Source: Arthrobacter sp. MAHUQ-56
GTDB taxonomy: Bacteria > Actinomycetota > Actinomycetes > Actinomycetales > Micrococcaceae
Direction: 5' to 3'
Length of the DNA: 64,000 bases
NCBI RefSeq assembly: GCF_019710585.1
Contig: NZ_JAIFZQ010000002.1
Span: 217,481 to 281,480 of the forward strand
Shown: positions 44,767-53,793 of the stretch, piece after piece
Numbering within the stretch: the stretch's first letter is position 1
How the letters are laid out: each line of letters begins with the position of its first letter
Notes under the pieces: model-generated
Databases searched by the model: none
What the model was told of the DNA's origin: nothing
What the model saw: only the letters and a program-made list of their open reading frames with translations
Position numbers and translations under genes: made by a program

Positions 44767-47700
44767 ATGCCAACCCAACCGGACGAAAGTGCGGCCCTGG
44801 CAATACAGACTCCCGCGATCAACGACCGCTCCCTCGCGGCCGGGCTGGCCTATGCCATGGCCAGCCGCGTCTCGGGGATATCGTTCGACGCCGGGACGGG
44901 GCTGATGCTGGGCAAGGTCCGGGGAGGCGCGGACGTTCCGTACTCCACCACGGCCAAGCTGGTCCGGCGCGGGGGCGGCTGGAGCTGCACCGTAGGCGTG
45001 TGCAGCTGCCCGGTCCGCAAGGACTGCAAACACGTGGCGGCACTGCTCTTCGCGGCGGAGGACAACCCGGCCATCCGCGTCCAGTTGCTAACTCCGTCGG
45101 CGTCAACCCAAGTGTCCCACGCGCCCTCCGCAGCCCTTTCGGACTGGGAACAGGCACTGAGCCCGCTGATCTCCCAGCCCGGTACCACGCCCTCGGCCGC
45201 CGGCGTTCCCCTGGCGCTGCAGTTCGAGATTGAAGAACCGCCGCCGCACTTTTCCTACACCGGCCGCCGGGATCCGGTCCGCGGCGTCCGCCAGCTCAAG
45301 GTCCGGCCCGTCATCATGGGCGCCAAGGGCAAGTGGATCCGCGGCGACGTTTCCTGGAACACCCTGAGTTACCTGAACTTCCGGCGCGAATCGAACCAGG
45401 CGCATGTTGAGTGGCTGCAGGAGTTCCTGGCCGGCCATTCCTCCTCCGCCAGCCGGATCCACAACTCCGCCGGACTGTGGCTGGGCCTGAACTCCTACGC
45501 GGGGAAGAACCTCTGGGGCCTGCTGTCCGATGCCAAAAAGATCGGACTCGCCCTGGTCCACTCGCGCGGCAGCGAACCGGTCCGGCTCGCGGAGGCCCCC
45601 GCCGCCGTCGGGCTTTCCCTGAGCCGGTACGGCACGCCCGTGGCCGAACCGGGCAGCGCTGAAGGCGGTGCCGCGGCGCCCTCCCCGGAAAAGTCCGACG
45701 GCGGGCTCGAGCTGGCGCCGACCATCACCGTTGAGGGCGAAGAGGTTGATCCGGCATCCGTGGGGACGATCGGCCGCCCGGCCCACGGCATCTTCTTCAC
45801 CACAGGTGAGGCCTCGCTCCCCGGGGTGCCCGACCCCGACGGCCTCATCACCCTGGCGCCGCTGGAGAGCGGGCTCAGTGCGGAGCTGCTGGCGTTCGTC
45901 ACGGCCGGGAGCCACCTGCATATTCCGGCCAAGGACGAGACGCGCTTCCTCACTAATTTCTATCCCAAGCTCAAGCAGACCGCCCGGGTCAGCGCGCGGG
46001 ACGAGTCCGTGGAGCTGCCGGAGCTGGCTGTTCCCACCCTGTCCCTGCTGGCCAACTACGGGGCCGACCACCGGGTCCGGCTGCATTGGGAGTGGCACTA
46101 CCGGACCGGCAAGCTGGTCACGGCGCAGCCCCTGTGGCGGCACCCCGGCGATGCCGGCTACCGCGACGACACTGCGGAATCCCGCATCCTGGAAGGCGTC
46201 GGCCAGCCGTGGGAGGTGGTGGCCGCCCTGGGCGAATCCGCCACCGGCGGCTGGGGTACGCCCCGGCTGGCGGCATCGGCCGAGCTGACGGGCCTGGACA
46301 CGCTGGCGTTCACCGAGGAAGTGCTGCCGCGCCTGCGCGAGGCTCCGGACGTCGAGGTGGAGACGGCGGGTGACATCGCCGACTACCGGGAGGCCGGGGA
46401 AGCCCCCGTGGTCTCCATCTCCACCAAGGCCACCGAGCAGCGGGACTGGTTCGACCTCGGCATCCAGATTTCCCTGGAAGGCCAGCCGGTCTCCTTCGCC
46501 GCGGTGTTTTCCGCCCTCGCCGCCGGCCAGACCAAGATGCTGCTGCCCAGCGGCGCCTACTTTTCACTGGACCTGCCGGAACTGCATCAGCTGCGGGCCC
46601 TGATCGAGGAGGCCCGCTCGCTGCAGGACACCAAGGACGCGCCGCTGCAGATCAGCCGCTTCCAGGCAGGGCTGTGGGACGAATTGGCGCAGCTGGGCAT
46701 CGTCGACCAGCAGGCGGCAGCGTGGCGGTCGACGGTGGGCGGGCTCCTGGAAGGCGGCACCGACGGGCTGCCACTGCCATCGTCCCTGAACGCCGAGCTG
46801 CGCCCGTACCAGCTGGAGGGCTACAACTGGCTCTCCTTCCTCTATAAGCACGGCCTGGGCGGCGTCCTCGCGGACGACATGGGCCTCGGCAAGACTGTCC
46901 AGGCGCTGGCACTGATGTGCGCGGCGAAGGAACTGGCCGTTGAAACTGCCGCGGCGGCCGCGCCACGGGACCACGCGTCCGAAGACCACGCCGACGGCGG
47001 TGCTGCCGCCACGTCCGCAGGCCGGCCCGCCGCCGTCGCGCCTTTCCTGGTGGTGGCGCCCACCAGCGTGGTGGGCAACTGGGCCCTCGAAGCCGCCCGG
47101 TTCGCCCCCGGCCTCACCGTCCGGACTGTCGGTGAGACGTTCGGCAAGAGCGGGCTGGACCCGGTGGAGTCCTTGGGCGGGGCCGACGTCGTCATCACCT
47201 CCTATGCCCTGTTCCGCATCGACTACGACTCCTATGCCTCCCTGCGCTGGGCGGGCCTGGTCCTGGACGAGGCGCAGTTCGTGAAGAACCACCAGTCCAA
47301 GGCCTACCAGTGCGCGCGGAAGCTGCCGGCCGGGTTCAAGCTGGCTATCACCGGCACGCCGCTGGAGAACAACCTCATGGAGTTCTGGGCGCTCACGTCC
47401 ATCGTGGCTCCCGGACTGTTCTCCAGCCCCAAACGGTTCGCGGAGTACTACCAGAAGCCGGTGGAGAAGAACGGCGACAAGGGGAAGCTGGAGAAGCTGC
47501 GGCGCCGGGTCCGGCCGCTGATGATGCGGCGCACCAAGGACCAGGTGATCAAGGACCTGCCGCCCAAGCAGGAGCAGGTGCTGGAAGTGGTGCTGAACCC
47601 GCGCCACCAGAAGGTCTACCAGACGCACCTGCAGCGCGAGCGGCAAAAAATCCTGGGCCTGATCGAGGACGTCAACAAGAACCGGTTCACGATTTTCCAG

Positions 47701-48276
47701 TCGCTGACGCTGCTGCGGCAGCTCAGCCTGGACGTCTCGCTGGTGGACCCCGCGCTGTCCGCCGTCCGGTCCAGCAAGCTGGACGTCCTGTTCGAGCAGC
47801 TCGAGGACCTGGTGGCCGAGGGGCACCGGGCGCTGATCTTCAGCCAGTTCACCGGTTTTTTGGGGAAGGTGCGCGAGCGGCTGGACGAGGAGCAGATCGA
47901 ATACTGCTACCTCGACGGCGGCACGCGGAACCGTGCCGACGTGGTCAGCGAGTTCAAGAACGGCAGCGCGCCGGTGTTCCTCATTTCGCTGAAGGCCGGC
48001 GGTTTTGGGCTCAACCTCACGGAGGCCGACTACGTCTTCCTGCTCGATCCGTGGTGGAACCCTGCCTCCGAGGCGCAGGCGGTGGACCGGACGCACCGGA
48101 TCGGCCAGGCGCGCAACGTGATGGTGTACCGGCTGGTCGCGAAGGACACCATTGAGGAAAAGGTCATGGCACTGAAGACCCGGAAGTCGCAGCTCTTCGC
48201 GGACGTCATGGAAGGCGACGCCCTGGCCGGCGGAGCCATCACGGCCGAGGACCTTGCCGGGCTGTTCAAGGAGTAG
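44767..48276 (+). CDS. SWIM-domain SNF2/RapA-type ATPase
   Basis: Product of 1169 residues. Residues 77-92 form a SWIM zinc finger (CSCPVRKDCKHVAAL, ligands C-x-C-x6-C-x-H). About 130-600 is a poorly conserved region of the bacterial SNF2 N-terminal type. The helicase is at about 675-1160: Walker A ADDMGLGKTVQAL near 702, DEAQ box VLDEAQFVKN near 831, TGTPLENNL near 860, and second-domain motifs KAGGFGLNLTEADYV near 1077 and DRTHRIGQ near 1113. Such enzymes remodel DNA-protein complexes by translocation. No partner genes of known defence systems flank it. The AG-poor leader gives no clear ribosome site. Confidence 0.9.
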   Translation: MPTQPDESAALAIQTPAINDRSLAAGLAYAMASRVSGISFDAGTGLMLGKVRGGADVPYSTTAKLVRRGGGWSCTVGVCSCPVRKDCKHVAALLFAAEDNPAIRVQLLTPSASTQVSHAPSAALSDWEQALSPLISQPGTTPSAAGVPLALQFEIEEPPPHFSYTGRRDPVRGVRQLKVRPVIMGAKGKWIRGDVSWNTLSYLNFRRESNQAHVEWLQEFLAGHSSSASRIHNSAGLWLGLNSYAGKNLWGLLSDAKKIGLALVHSRGSEPVRLAEAPAAVGLSLSRYGTPVAEPGSAEGGAAAPSPEKSDGGLELAPTITVEGEEVDPASVGTIGRPAHGIFFTTGEASLPGVPDPDGLITLAPLESGLSAELLAFVTAGSHLHIPAKDETRFLTNFYPKLKQTARVSARDESVELPELAVPTLSLLANYGADHRVRLHWEWHYRTGKLVTAQPLWRHPGDAGYRDDTAESRILEGVGQPWEVVAALGESATGGWGTPRLAASAELTGLDTLAFTEEVLPRLREAPDVEVETAGDIADYREAGEAPVVSISTKATEQRDWFDLGIQISLEGQPVSFAAVFSALAAGQTKMLLPSGAYFSLDLPELHQLRALIEEARSLQDTKDAPLQISRFQAGLWDELAQLGIVDQQAAAWRSTVGGLLEGGTDGLPLPSSLNAELRPYQLEGYNWLSFLYKHGLGGVLADDMGLGKTVQALALMCAAKELAVETAAAAAPRDHASEDHADGGAAATSAGRPAAVAPFLVVAPTSVVGNWALEAARFAPGLTVRTVGETFGKSGLDPVESLGGADVVITSYALFRIDYDSYASLRWAGLVLDEAQFVKNHQSKAYQCARKLPAGFKLAITGTPLENNLMEFWALTSIVAPGLFSSPKRFAEYYQKPVEKNGDKGKLEKLRRRVRPLMMRRTKDQVIKDLPPKQEQVLEVVLNPRHQKVYQTHLQRERQKILGLIEDVNKNRFTIFQSLTLLRQLSLDVSLVDPALSAVRSSKLDVLFEQLEDLVAEGHRALIFSQFTGFLGKVRERLDEEQIEYCYLDGGTRNRADVVSEFKNGSAPVFLISLKAGGFGLNLTEADYVFLLDPWWNPASEAQAVDRTHRIGQARNVMVYRLVAKDTIEEKVMALKTRKSQLFADVMEGDALAGGAITAEDLAGLFKE

Positions 48277-48331
48277 GGTCCCGGCAGCCTATGCTGGTCC
48301 CCAACGCAAAACTACAACGTTGGAGACCCCC

Positions 48332-49354
48332 ATGCCCCAGCAGCAGTCCGCCCAGGAAACCCCGGCGTTGCCGGCACTGGCTCCCCTGCGCCCGGACGCC
48401 TTCACAGTCCCGTACCGCGATCCGGCCTGGGACGGACCCACCGACCCGGTCCTGGTCGCCGACCACCTGAAGGGCGAGTGGGTCCTGTTCTACACCCAGC
48501 GCCGCGCCACGCAGCCGGGGCTCAGCGGCGTCGAATGGGTGCACGGGACCGGCATCGGCGTCGCGAGATCTTCCGACGGCGGCGCAACCTGGCGCTATCA
48601 AGGCACCGTGGACGGACTCGTCCCGCCCGGAACGGAACTGCCGGCAACCCTCTGGGCGCCCGACGTCGTCCGCATTGGGGACCAATGGATCATGTACCTC
48701 ACGGTCCTGGGCGGCAGGCGGACCGACTGGACCGGCAGCGCCGGGATCGTCCAGTTCGCGAGCCGGGACCTGGAGACGTGGGAGTACCTGGGCCGCATCG
48801 ACCTGGACTCGCCGCGGGTGATCGACGCCGCCGTGGCCCGGTGCGGGGACGGCCGGTACCGGCTCTGGTACAAGGACGAGTCCCGCGGCTCCAACACCTG
48901 CAGCGCGGTGAGCGATACCCCGGAGGACCCGTCGTCGTGGACTTTGGAAGGCGTGGCCATCCCGGGCCGCCCGCACGAAGGGCCCAAGGTCTTCCGGCTC
49001 GGCGGCAGCTACTGGATGGTCGTGGACGAATGGCGCGGCCAGGCCGTGTACCGTTCGGACGACGGTGCAGGAGGCTGGACCCGGCAGGACCATCTGGACG
49101 GGCTGATCCTCACGGCGCCGGAGAGCGTGGACGGAAGGCCCGTCGTCGGGCGCCATGCGGACGTGGTGCCCCTTGCGGACACTCGAACGTCCGACGACGG
49201 TACGCAGCGTGCGCTGCTGGTCTACTTCACGCACCCCTACTGGGGCGGCGAGGAGATCGACAGGATGGCGCCGGATCCGCGGACCCGCCTCAGCCATGTC
49301 CGTGCAGCGGTGCTGGAGGTGCGGGACGGCATCCTGGTGTGCGTCGAGCACTGA
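48332..49354 (+). CDS. Five-bladed propeller glycoside hydrolase-like protein (GH43/GH32-like)
   Basis: Product of 340 residues, no signal peptide. Repeated blade patterns of GH43/GH32 are visible: DPAWDGPTDPVLV near 31-43 with an Asp suited as general base, LWAPDVVRIGDQWIMYLT near 107-124 with the second Asp, and HEGPKVFRLGGSYWMVVDEW near 212-231 with the catalytic-acid Glu. That order is the family's triad. Substrate unknown, perhaps an oligosaccharide taken up by the cell. ATG 48332 follows TTGGAGA; it lies 55 bases after the SNF2 gene. Confidence 0.75.
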   Translation: MPQQQSAQETPALPALAPLRPDAFTVPYRDPAWDGPTDPVLVADHLKGEWVLFYTQRRATQPGLSGVEWVHGTGIGVARSSDGGATWRYQGTVDGLVPPGTELPATLWAPDVVRIGDQWIMYLTVLGGRRTDWTGSAGIVQFASRDLETWEYLGRIDLDSPRVIDAAVARCGDGRYRLWYKDESRGSNTCSAVSDTPEDPSSWTLEGVAIPGRPHEGPKVFRLGGSYWMVVDEWRGQAVYRSDDGAGGWTRQDHLDGLILTAPESVDGRPVVGRHADVVPLADTRTSDDGTQRALLVYFTHPYWGGEEIDRMAPDPRTRLSHVRAAVLEVRDGILVCVEH

Positions 49355-49506
49355 GAAAAGTGGAGCACTGAGTGCCGGGGCGGAATGTCGTCGGGCACAA
49401 CGAAGGGCCAAACCCTGGAACTATAAGCCGGCGGCTGCCGGCACCGGTCCAAGGTCTGGCCCTGACTCGTGTGCTGGGACCCTGGTGTGCACCCCAGGCT
49501 CGTGCA

Positions 49507-49538
49507 CCGGGCGCCGCCCCCAGCAGGCGGGCGCCCGG
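49507..49538. terminator. GC-rich hairpin between the propeller-enzyme and amt genes
   Basis: Arms CCGGGCGCC and GGCGCCCGG (9 bp) around a 14-base loop, between the convergent propeller-enzyme and amt genes. No T-run, so a weak or factor-dependent terminator. Confidence 0.5.
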
Positions 49539-49551
49539 CGGCTTGGAGGGT

Positions 49552-50841
49552 CTAGATCCGCTGCGGTGAGCCCAGTTCCACCGGGTCCTCGTCCGTCAGG
49601 TAGGCCAGCTCGGAGTGCGCTGCGAGGTCGATGCCGCGCAGTTCGTCCTCGGGCTTGATGCGCAGGCCAATGGTCTTGTCCAGGATCTTGGCCAGGACCC
49701 AGGTGATGCCGAAGGAGTAGACCAGCACCGTGACGGTGGCGAGGGACTGCACGCCCAGCAGTTCGAAACCGCCGCCGTAGAACAGGCCGCTGACGGCATT
49801 GGGTGCTGCGTCCGTGGCGAAGAGCCCGATCAGCAGGGTGCCCAGGATGCCTCCCACCAGGTGGACACCGACGACGTCGAGCGAGTCATCAAAGCCGAGC
49901 CGGAACTTCAGCTCGATGGCGAGCGAGCAGACAGCACCGGCGATGGCGCCGATGGCCAGGGCACCGAGCGGGCTGACCGCGCCACAGGCGGGGGTAATGG
50001 CCACCAGGGCGGAGATCAGGCCGGACGCGGCACCCATGCTGGTGGCTGCGCCATGGCGCACCCGCTCCACGAGGGCCCACGCAAGGAGGCCTGCGGAAGC
50101 TGCCACCGCGGTGTTCAGGAAGACCACCGACGCCGACTGGCCGGCGGAGAGCGCGGAGCCGGCGTTGAAGCCAAACCAGCCCACCCACAGCAGGCCTGCG
50201 CCCACCAGTACCAGCGGCCGGCTGTGCGGCTTGGCGTGCTCCACCTTGGGCCAGCCGGAGCTCTTGCCCAGGACCAGCGCCAGGGCCAGGGCTGCGGCGC
50301 CGGCGTTCATGTGCACCGCGGTGCCGCCGGCGAAGTCGATGGCCTTGATGCCGTTGGCAATCCAGCCCCCCACCGAGCTGCCGTCCGCCGAGTTGAAAGC
50401 GAACACCCAGTGCGCAATGGGGAAGTAGACAATGGTGGCCCAGATGCCTGCGAACAGCATCCAGGCGCCGAACTTCATGCGTCCGGCAGCGGCTCCGGCT
50501 ACCAGCGCCGTGGTAACGCAGGCGAAGAACAGCTGGAACGCGGCAAACAGAATGACCGGGATGGACGCCCCCTCGTCCGCGGCCAGCAGCTGCCCCATGC
50601 CGGGGAACTCGGTGACGTCACCGATGAGTCCCAGGCCGCCCACGGAGTTGCCGAAGGCCATGGAGTAACCGAACAGCGCCCAAAGCACTGCAACGAGGCT
50701 GGCGCCGCCGAAGCACATCATCATCATGTTGAGGATGCGGCGCGAGCCCACCATGCCCCCATAAAACAGGGCCAGGGCGGGGATCATCATGCAGACCAGC
50801 GCCGAGCTGGCCAAAATCCAAGCGACATTTCCCGAATCCAT
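49552..50841 (-). CDS. amt: Ammonium transporter
   Basis: Eleven-helix ammonium channel of 429 residues. Amt family marks are ALFYGGMVGSRRILNMMMM near 24-42, FAGGTAVHMNAGAAALALAL near 150-169 (first pore His), LWVGWFGFNAGSAL near 197-210, and VHLVGGILGTLLIGLFA near 305-321 (second pore His). The C-terminal tail after about 380 binds PII proteins in relatives. No glnK follows it, unlike many bacteria. A GlnR-type box about 150 bases upstream points to nitrogen control. Confidence 0.95.
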   Translation of the reverse strand: MDSGNVAWILASSALVCMMIPALALFYGGMVGSRRILNMMMMCFGGASLVAVLWALFGYSMAFGNSVGGLGLIGDVTEFPGMGQLLAADEGASIPVILFAAFQLFFACVTTALVAGAAAGRMKFGAWMLFAGIWATIVYFPIAHWVFAFNSADGSSVGGWIANGIKAIDFAGGTAVHMNAGAAALALALVLGKSSGWPKVEHAKPHSRPLVLVGAGLLWVGWFGFNAGSALSAGQSASVVFLNTAVAASAGLLAWALVERVRHGAATSMGAASGLISALVAITPACGAVSPLGALAIGAIAGAVCSLAIELKFRLGFDDSLDVVGVHLVGGILGTLLIGLFATDAAPNAVSGLFYGGGFELLGVQSLATVTVLVYSFGITWVLAKILDKTIGLRIKPEDELRGIDLAAHSELAYLTDEDPVELGSPQRI

Positions 50842-51227
50842 GGGAAACCCCTTTCAAGATGCGAAGAGAGAACGGTAAGTTGCCGCCAGGGCCGCTCCGT
50901 GGAGGGACGTGGACGGAGGGGCCACGTTCAGCGGAGGGGCGGCTGTTGCCGTCTGCTTCCAACTGTATGGCGGCCATTTTTGGGTGGGTTTCGGCTGTGT
51001 TAAATGGTGGTTTCAGTCATCCACACGCCAGTCCCAGGCGCCCCGCGGGACGCTTGCCGGACAGCCTTCTTCGGCGGCCCGGACCCGGGCATTGGACTGC
51101 GCGCCACGGCGGGGCCAAAGGATGCTCCGCTGGCGGCCACGCTCTTGCCCGGCGGACGGCCGCTAAGCTGAAACCGCCCAGCGAAACGGGGCAGCTACGG
51201 CCACCGGCCGCGGAAGGATAAAGGGAA
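50842..51227. other. Gene-free interval between amt and the LacI gene
   Basis: This 386-base gap separates two divergent genes. Short open frames in it have codon use unlike their neighbours and are not credible genes. On the minus strand AAAGGGG is the amt ribosome site (about 50846-50852). A GlnR-type box occupies 50988-51014. On the plus strand CGGAAGGATAAAGGGAA precedes the LacI ATG. No other recognisable element was seen. Confidence 0.6.
50988..51014 (-). promoter_or_regulatory. GlnR-type box upstream of amt
   Basis: On the minus strand GAAAC (51014-51010), TTAAC (51003-50999) and GAAAC (50992-50988) are spaced by exactly six bases each. The actinobacterial GlnR consensus is gTnAC-n6-GaAAc-n6-gTnAC-n6-GAAAc, so three of four units match in order and spacing. 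The box ends 147 bases before the amt start, where GlnR activates amt in Streptomyces and mycobacteria. Confidence 0.72.
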
Positions 51228-52226
51228 ATGGCGCGAGCGACAGTCCAGGACGTTGCCAGAACGGCGGGCGTGTCCGTCGGTACCGTCTCCCGGGTCCTGA
51301 ACGGCAGCCCGGCAGTGAGTGCGTCGAGCAAGGAAAAAGTCACCGCGGCCGTGCGGCAGCTCAACTACCGCCCCCTGGCCTCGGCACGCGACCTGCGCCG
51401 CGACCGCACCATGCGCATCCTGGCGCTTGCCAAGAACCTGAACTCGCCGGTCATCAGCGAAGCCTTCCGGGGGGTCAGCGACGCTGCCGCGCTTTCCGGG
51501 TATGTCAGCCTCATCGCCCCTACGGCCGGTGACCCGGAACGTGAACAGCAGCTGGTGGACATGCTCCGGAACGGGTCCGTGGACGGCCTGGTGATGTTCT
51601 CCCCCACGATGCCGGACGAGGACATTGCGGACATGGCCGAACAGCAGAGCGTTGTCCAGGTCTGCGAGATTGCCAACGCCGACGCCGCCTTCGGGGTTGC
51701 CATCGACGACCGGCAGGCTGCCGTGGACATCACCCGGCACCTAATCCGGACCGGCGCCCGGCGCCTGGCAATGATCGGCAACCGGGCGGCCCGCTCCGGG
51801 CGGCTGCGTGAGGAAGGCTTCCGCCAGGCAGCCGCTGAGGCGGGCCTGCCGCCCGACCAGATCCTGTTTTTCGAAGGAGATTTCGATTTCCGCACCGGCC
51901 GGGCCCAGGCCACGGACCTCCTGAAGGCGGATCCGCTTCCCGACGCCGTGTTCTGCGGCAGCGATACCGTGGCCGCGGGTTGCGTGCGGGCAATTACCGA
52001 CGCCGGGCTGCGGGTCCCTGACGACATCGCCGTGGTGGGGTTTGACGATTCCGTGCAGGCGGAGATGTGCGTGCCGGAGCTGACCACCATCAGGCAGCCG
52101 GCCTACGAGATGGGCCGCCTCGCCTTCGAGGCACTCCTGGCCCGGATGACCACGCCGGGGCCGCACCGCAGGGGCAGGATGTTCCTCCCCCACAAACTGG
52201 TGATCAGGGACTCCACCAACAACTGA
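51228..52226 (+). CDS. LacI family transcriptional regulator
   Basis: Product of 332 residues. The N-terminal helix-turn-helix and hinge (TVQDVARTAGVSVGTVSRVL near 5-24, and YRPLASARDLRR near 48-59) are standard. Residues 60-332 are the periplasmic-binding-protein-like sugar domain, with PDAVFCGSDTVAAGCVRAI and VGFDDSVQAEM. It precedes the sugar ABC genes in the same direction. Two identical palindromes of the LacI type lie between it and the operon. ATG 51228 follows AAAGGGAA. Confidence 0.93.
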   Translation: MARATVQDVARTAGVSVGTVSRVLNGSPAVSASSKEKVTAAVRQLNYRPLASARDLRRDRTMRILALAKNLNSPVISEAFRGVSDAAALSGYVSLIAPTAGDPEREQQLVDMLRNGSVDGLVMFSPTMPDEDIADMAEQQSVVQVCEIANADAAFGVAIDDRQAAVDITRHLIRTGARRLAMIGNRAARSGRLREEGFRQAAAEAGLPPDQILFFEGDFDFRTGRAQATDLLKADPLPDAVFCGSDTVAAGCVRAITDAGLRVPDDIAVVGFDDSVQAEMCVPELTTIRQPAYEMGRLAFEALLARMTTPGPHRRGRMFLPHKLVIRDSTNN

Positions 52227-52267
52227 TGGAGGGTTGACAGGCCAACGTGGCCCCTGTCACACTTCTG

Positions 52268-52281
52268 TGGAATCGATTCCA
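52268..52281. promoter_or_regulatory. LacI-type operator, upstream copy
   Basis: Perfect 14-base palindrome TGGAATCGATTCCA. The central CG and inverted GGAATC halves are classic for LacI-family sites. A TTGACA hexamer at 52234-52239 could be the -35 box of the operon, placing this operator just after the promoter, though no convincing -10 was found. Confidence 0.85.
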
Positions 52282-52312
52282 AAGTTACCGCGATGACGTT
52301 GAGCATCATTTT

Positions 52313-52326
52313 TGGAATCGATTCCA
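52313..52326. promoter_or_regulatory. LacI-type operator, downstream copy
   Basis: Second perfect TGGAATCGATTCCA, starting exactly 45 bases after the first (about four helical turns), which allows binding on one face and cooperative or looped repression. It ends 109 bases before the binding-protein start. Confidence 0.85.
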
Positions 52327-52435
52327 CCGTCATCGAAAGAAGCCAGCCAGGCAAAGAAGCCGCGCTTAGGGCCTGCGGTCAGTACTGCACCGCCGCGCCC
52401 TTGCGCTTCCCCACAGACCCCCAAAGGAGCCACTT

Positions 52436-53791
52436 GTGGATTTGATTCGACGTTCTTCCGCGTTCCAGGAGGACACCGCACCGCTTGCAACCGGGACTGC
52501 TCCCGGCGCCGGTAACCAGCGACGCGCACGCACCGCCGCTGCCGTGGCCGCAGCCGTCGCCGTGGGCCTGCTGCTCAGCGGATGCGGCGGCGGCGCGGCC
52601 CCGCAGGGGGCGGACCAGCCGGCGGCCGCCGATCCGGCGTCCGCGGACTCCGCCGCCGGGAACCTCACCGTCTGCGGCGGAAAAGACGCCTCCGGCATTT
52701 ACAAGGGCACCACGGAGGCGTTCACCGCGGCGAACGGCAAGGTCACCGCCAAGTACACCGAGATCGGGGCGACCACCGACGAAGCCCGCACCCAGGCCGT
52801 GCAGAGGCTCGAGGGCAAGTCCACCGAATGCGATATCTTTCTCACCGACGTCATTTGGACGTCCGAATTCGCGTCCCAGGGCTGGCTCCTGGACCAGACC
52901 AAACTCGTCGAGGCCAACAAGGAACGTCTCATCCCCTCAACCGTCGAGACCACCAAGTACGAGGACAAGTACTGGGCCTCGCCGTTCTTCACCAACGCAG
53001 GGCTCATCTACTACCAGAAGGACAAGGTAGCCAAGCCCGAAACATGGCAGCAGCTCTACAGCGAGGCGGCCAGGGCACCGGGCAACAGCTTCGTCTACCA
53101 GGGCAAGCAGTACGAGGGCCTCACCGTGAACTTCCTCGAGATGCTCTACAGCGCCGGCGGAGAAGTGCTGGACGACAAGGGAGAAGTCCGGATCGACTCG
53201 CCGGAAAGCCGGAAGGTGCTGGACTTCATGGTGAAGGGCCTCAAGGAGGGCTCGGCAGACCGCGCGGTGCTGACCTACAACGAGGACCCGGCACGCCTGG
53301 CCTATGAGTCTGGCAACTTCGGCTACCAGCGCAACTGGCCCCACGTCTACCGCCTCCTCAACGCCACCCCGCTGGCCGGCACCTTCGGAGTGGCTCCGCT
53401 TCCGGCCTGGGAAGGCGGCAAGGCGTCCGGCGTCCTTGGCGGGTGGAACCTCGCCATCTCGGCGCACTCCACCAACAAGGCCGCCGCCGTGGCCTTCATC
53501 AACTTCGCCACCACCCCGGACTGGCAGAAGCACGTGGCCATGGACTTCTCACAGGCCCCGGTCAACGAGGACGCCTACTCCGACGCGGGCGTCCTGGCGA
53601 AGATGCCATTTGCCACCGAACTGCTGGCTTCGGTCAAGGGTGCCAAGCCGCGCCCGATCTCCCCGGTCTACCCGCAGATTTCCCAGGCGATCTACAAGAA
53701 CGTCTACGCCGTCCTGTCCGGTACTGCCTCCACGGAGGACGCGGTTAAGGCGATGGCCGGGGAGATCAAGGCCGCAAAGGCGAGCTTCTGA
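52436..53791 (+). CDS. Sugar-binding lipoprotein of the LacI-controlled operon
   Basis: Extracytoplasmic receptor of 451 residues. GTG 52436 follows CAAAGGAGC. A long, Arg-containing N-region (residues 1-33) is followed by a hydrophobic core and lipobox LSGC with Cys50, so it is a lipoprotein. The mature region is a family 1 sugar-binding protein (KVTAKYTEIGATTDEARTQ near 102, YQRNWPHVYRLLN near 301). It opens an operon whose gene order matches trehalose/maltose importers (ThuE-ThuF-ThuG then oxidoreductase and ThuA). Confidence 0.92.
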   Translation: MDLIRRSSAFQEDTAPLATGTAPGAGNQRRARTAAAVAAAVAVGLLLSGCGGGAAPQGADQPAAADPASADSAAGNLTVCGGKDASGIYKGTTEAFTAANGKVTAKYTEIGATTDEARTQAVQRLEGKSTECDIFLTDVIWTSEFASQGWLLDQTKLVEANKERLIPSTVETTKYEDKYWASPFFTNAGLIYYQKDKVAKPETWQQLYSEAARAPGNSFVYQGKQYEGLTVNFLEMLYSAGGEVLDDKGEVRIDSPESRKVLDFMVKGLKEGSADRAVLTYNEDPARLAYESGNFGYQRNWPHVYRLLNATPLAGTFGVAPLPAWEGGKASGVLGGWNLAISAHSTNKAAAVAFINFATTPDWQKHVAMDFSQAPVNEDAYSDAGVLAKMPFATELLASVKGAKPRPISPVYPQISQAIYKNVYAVLSGTASTEDAVKAMAGEIKAAKASF

Positions 53792-53793
53792 CC

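Noticed and set aside
44767..48276. SNF2 helicase as part of a DISARM-like or other phage-defence island
   Set aside because: No methyltransferase, nuclease, phospholipase or other partner gene flanks it.
50859..51221. Plus-strand open frame of 120 codons in the amt-LacI gap
   Set aside because: Composition is unlike neighbouring proteins, it spans the GlnR box and has no ribosome site.
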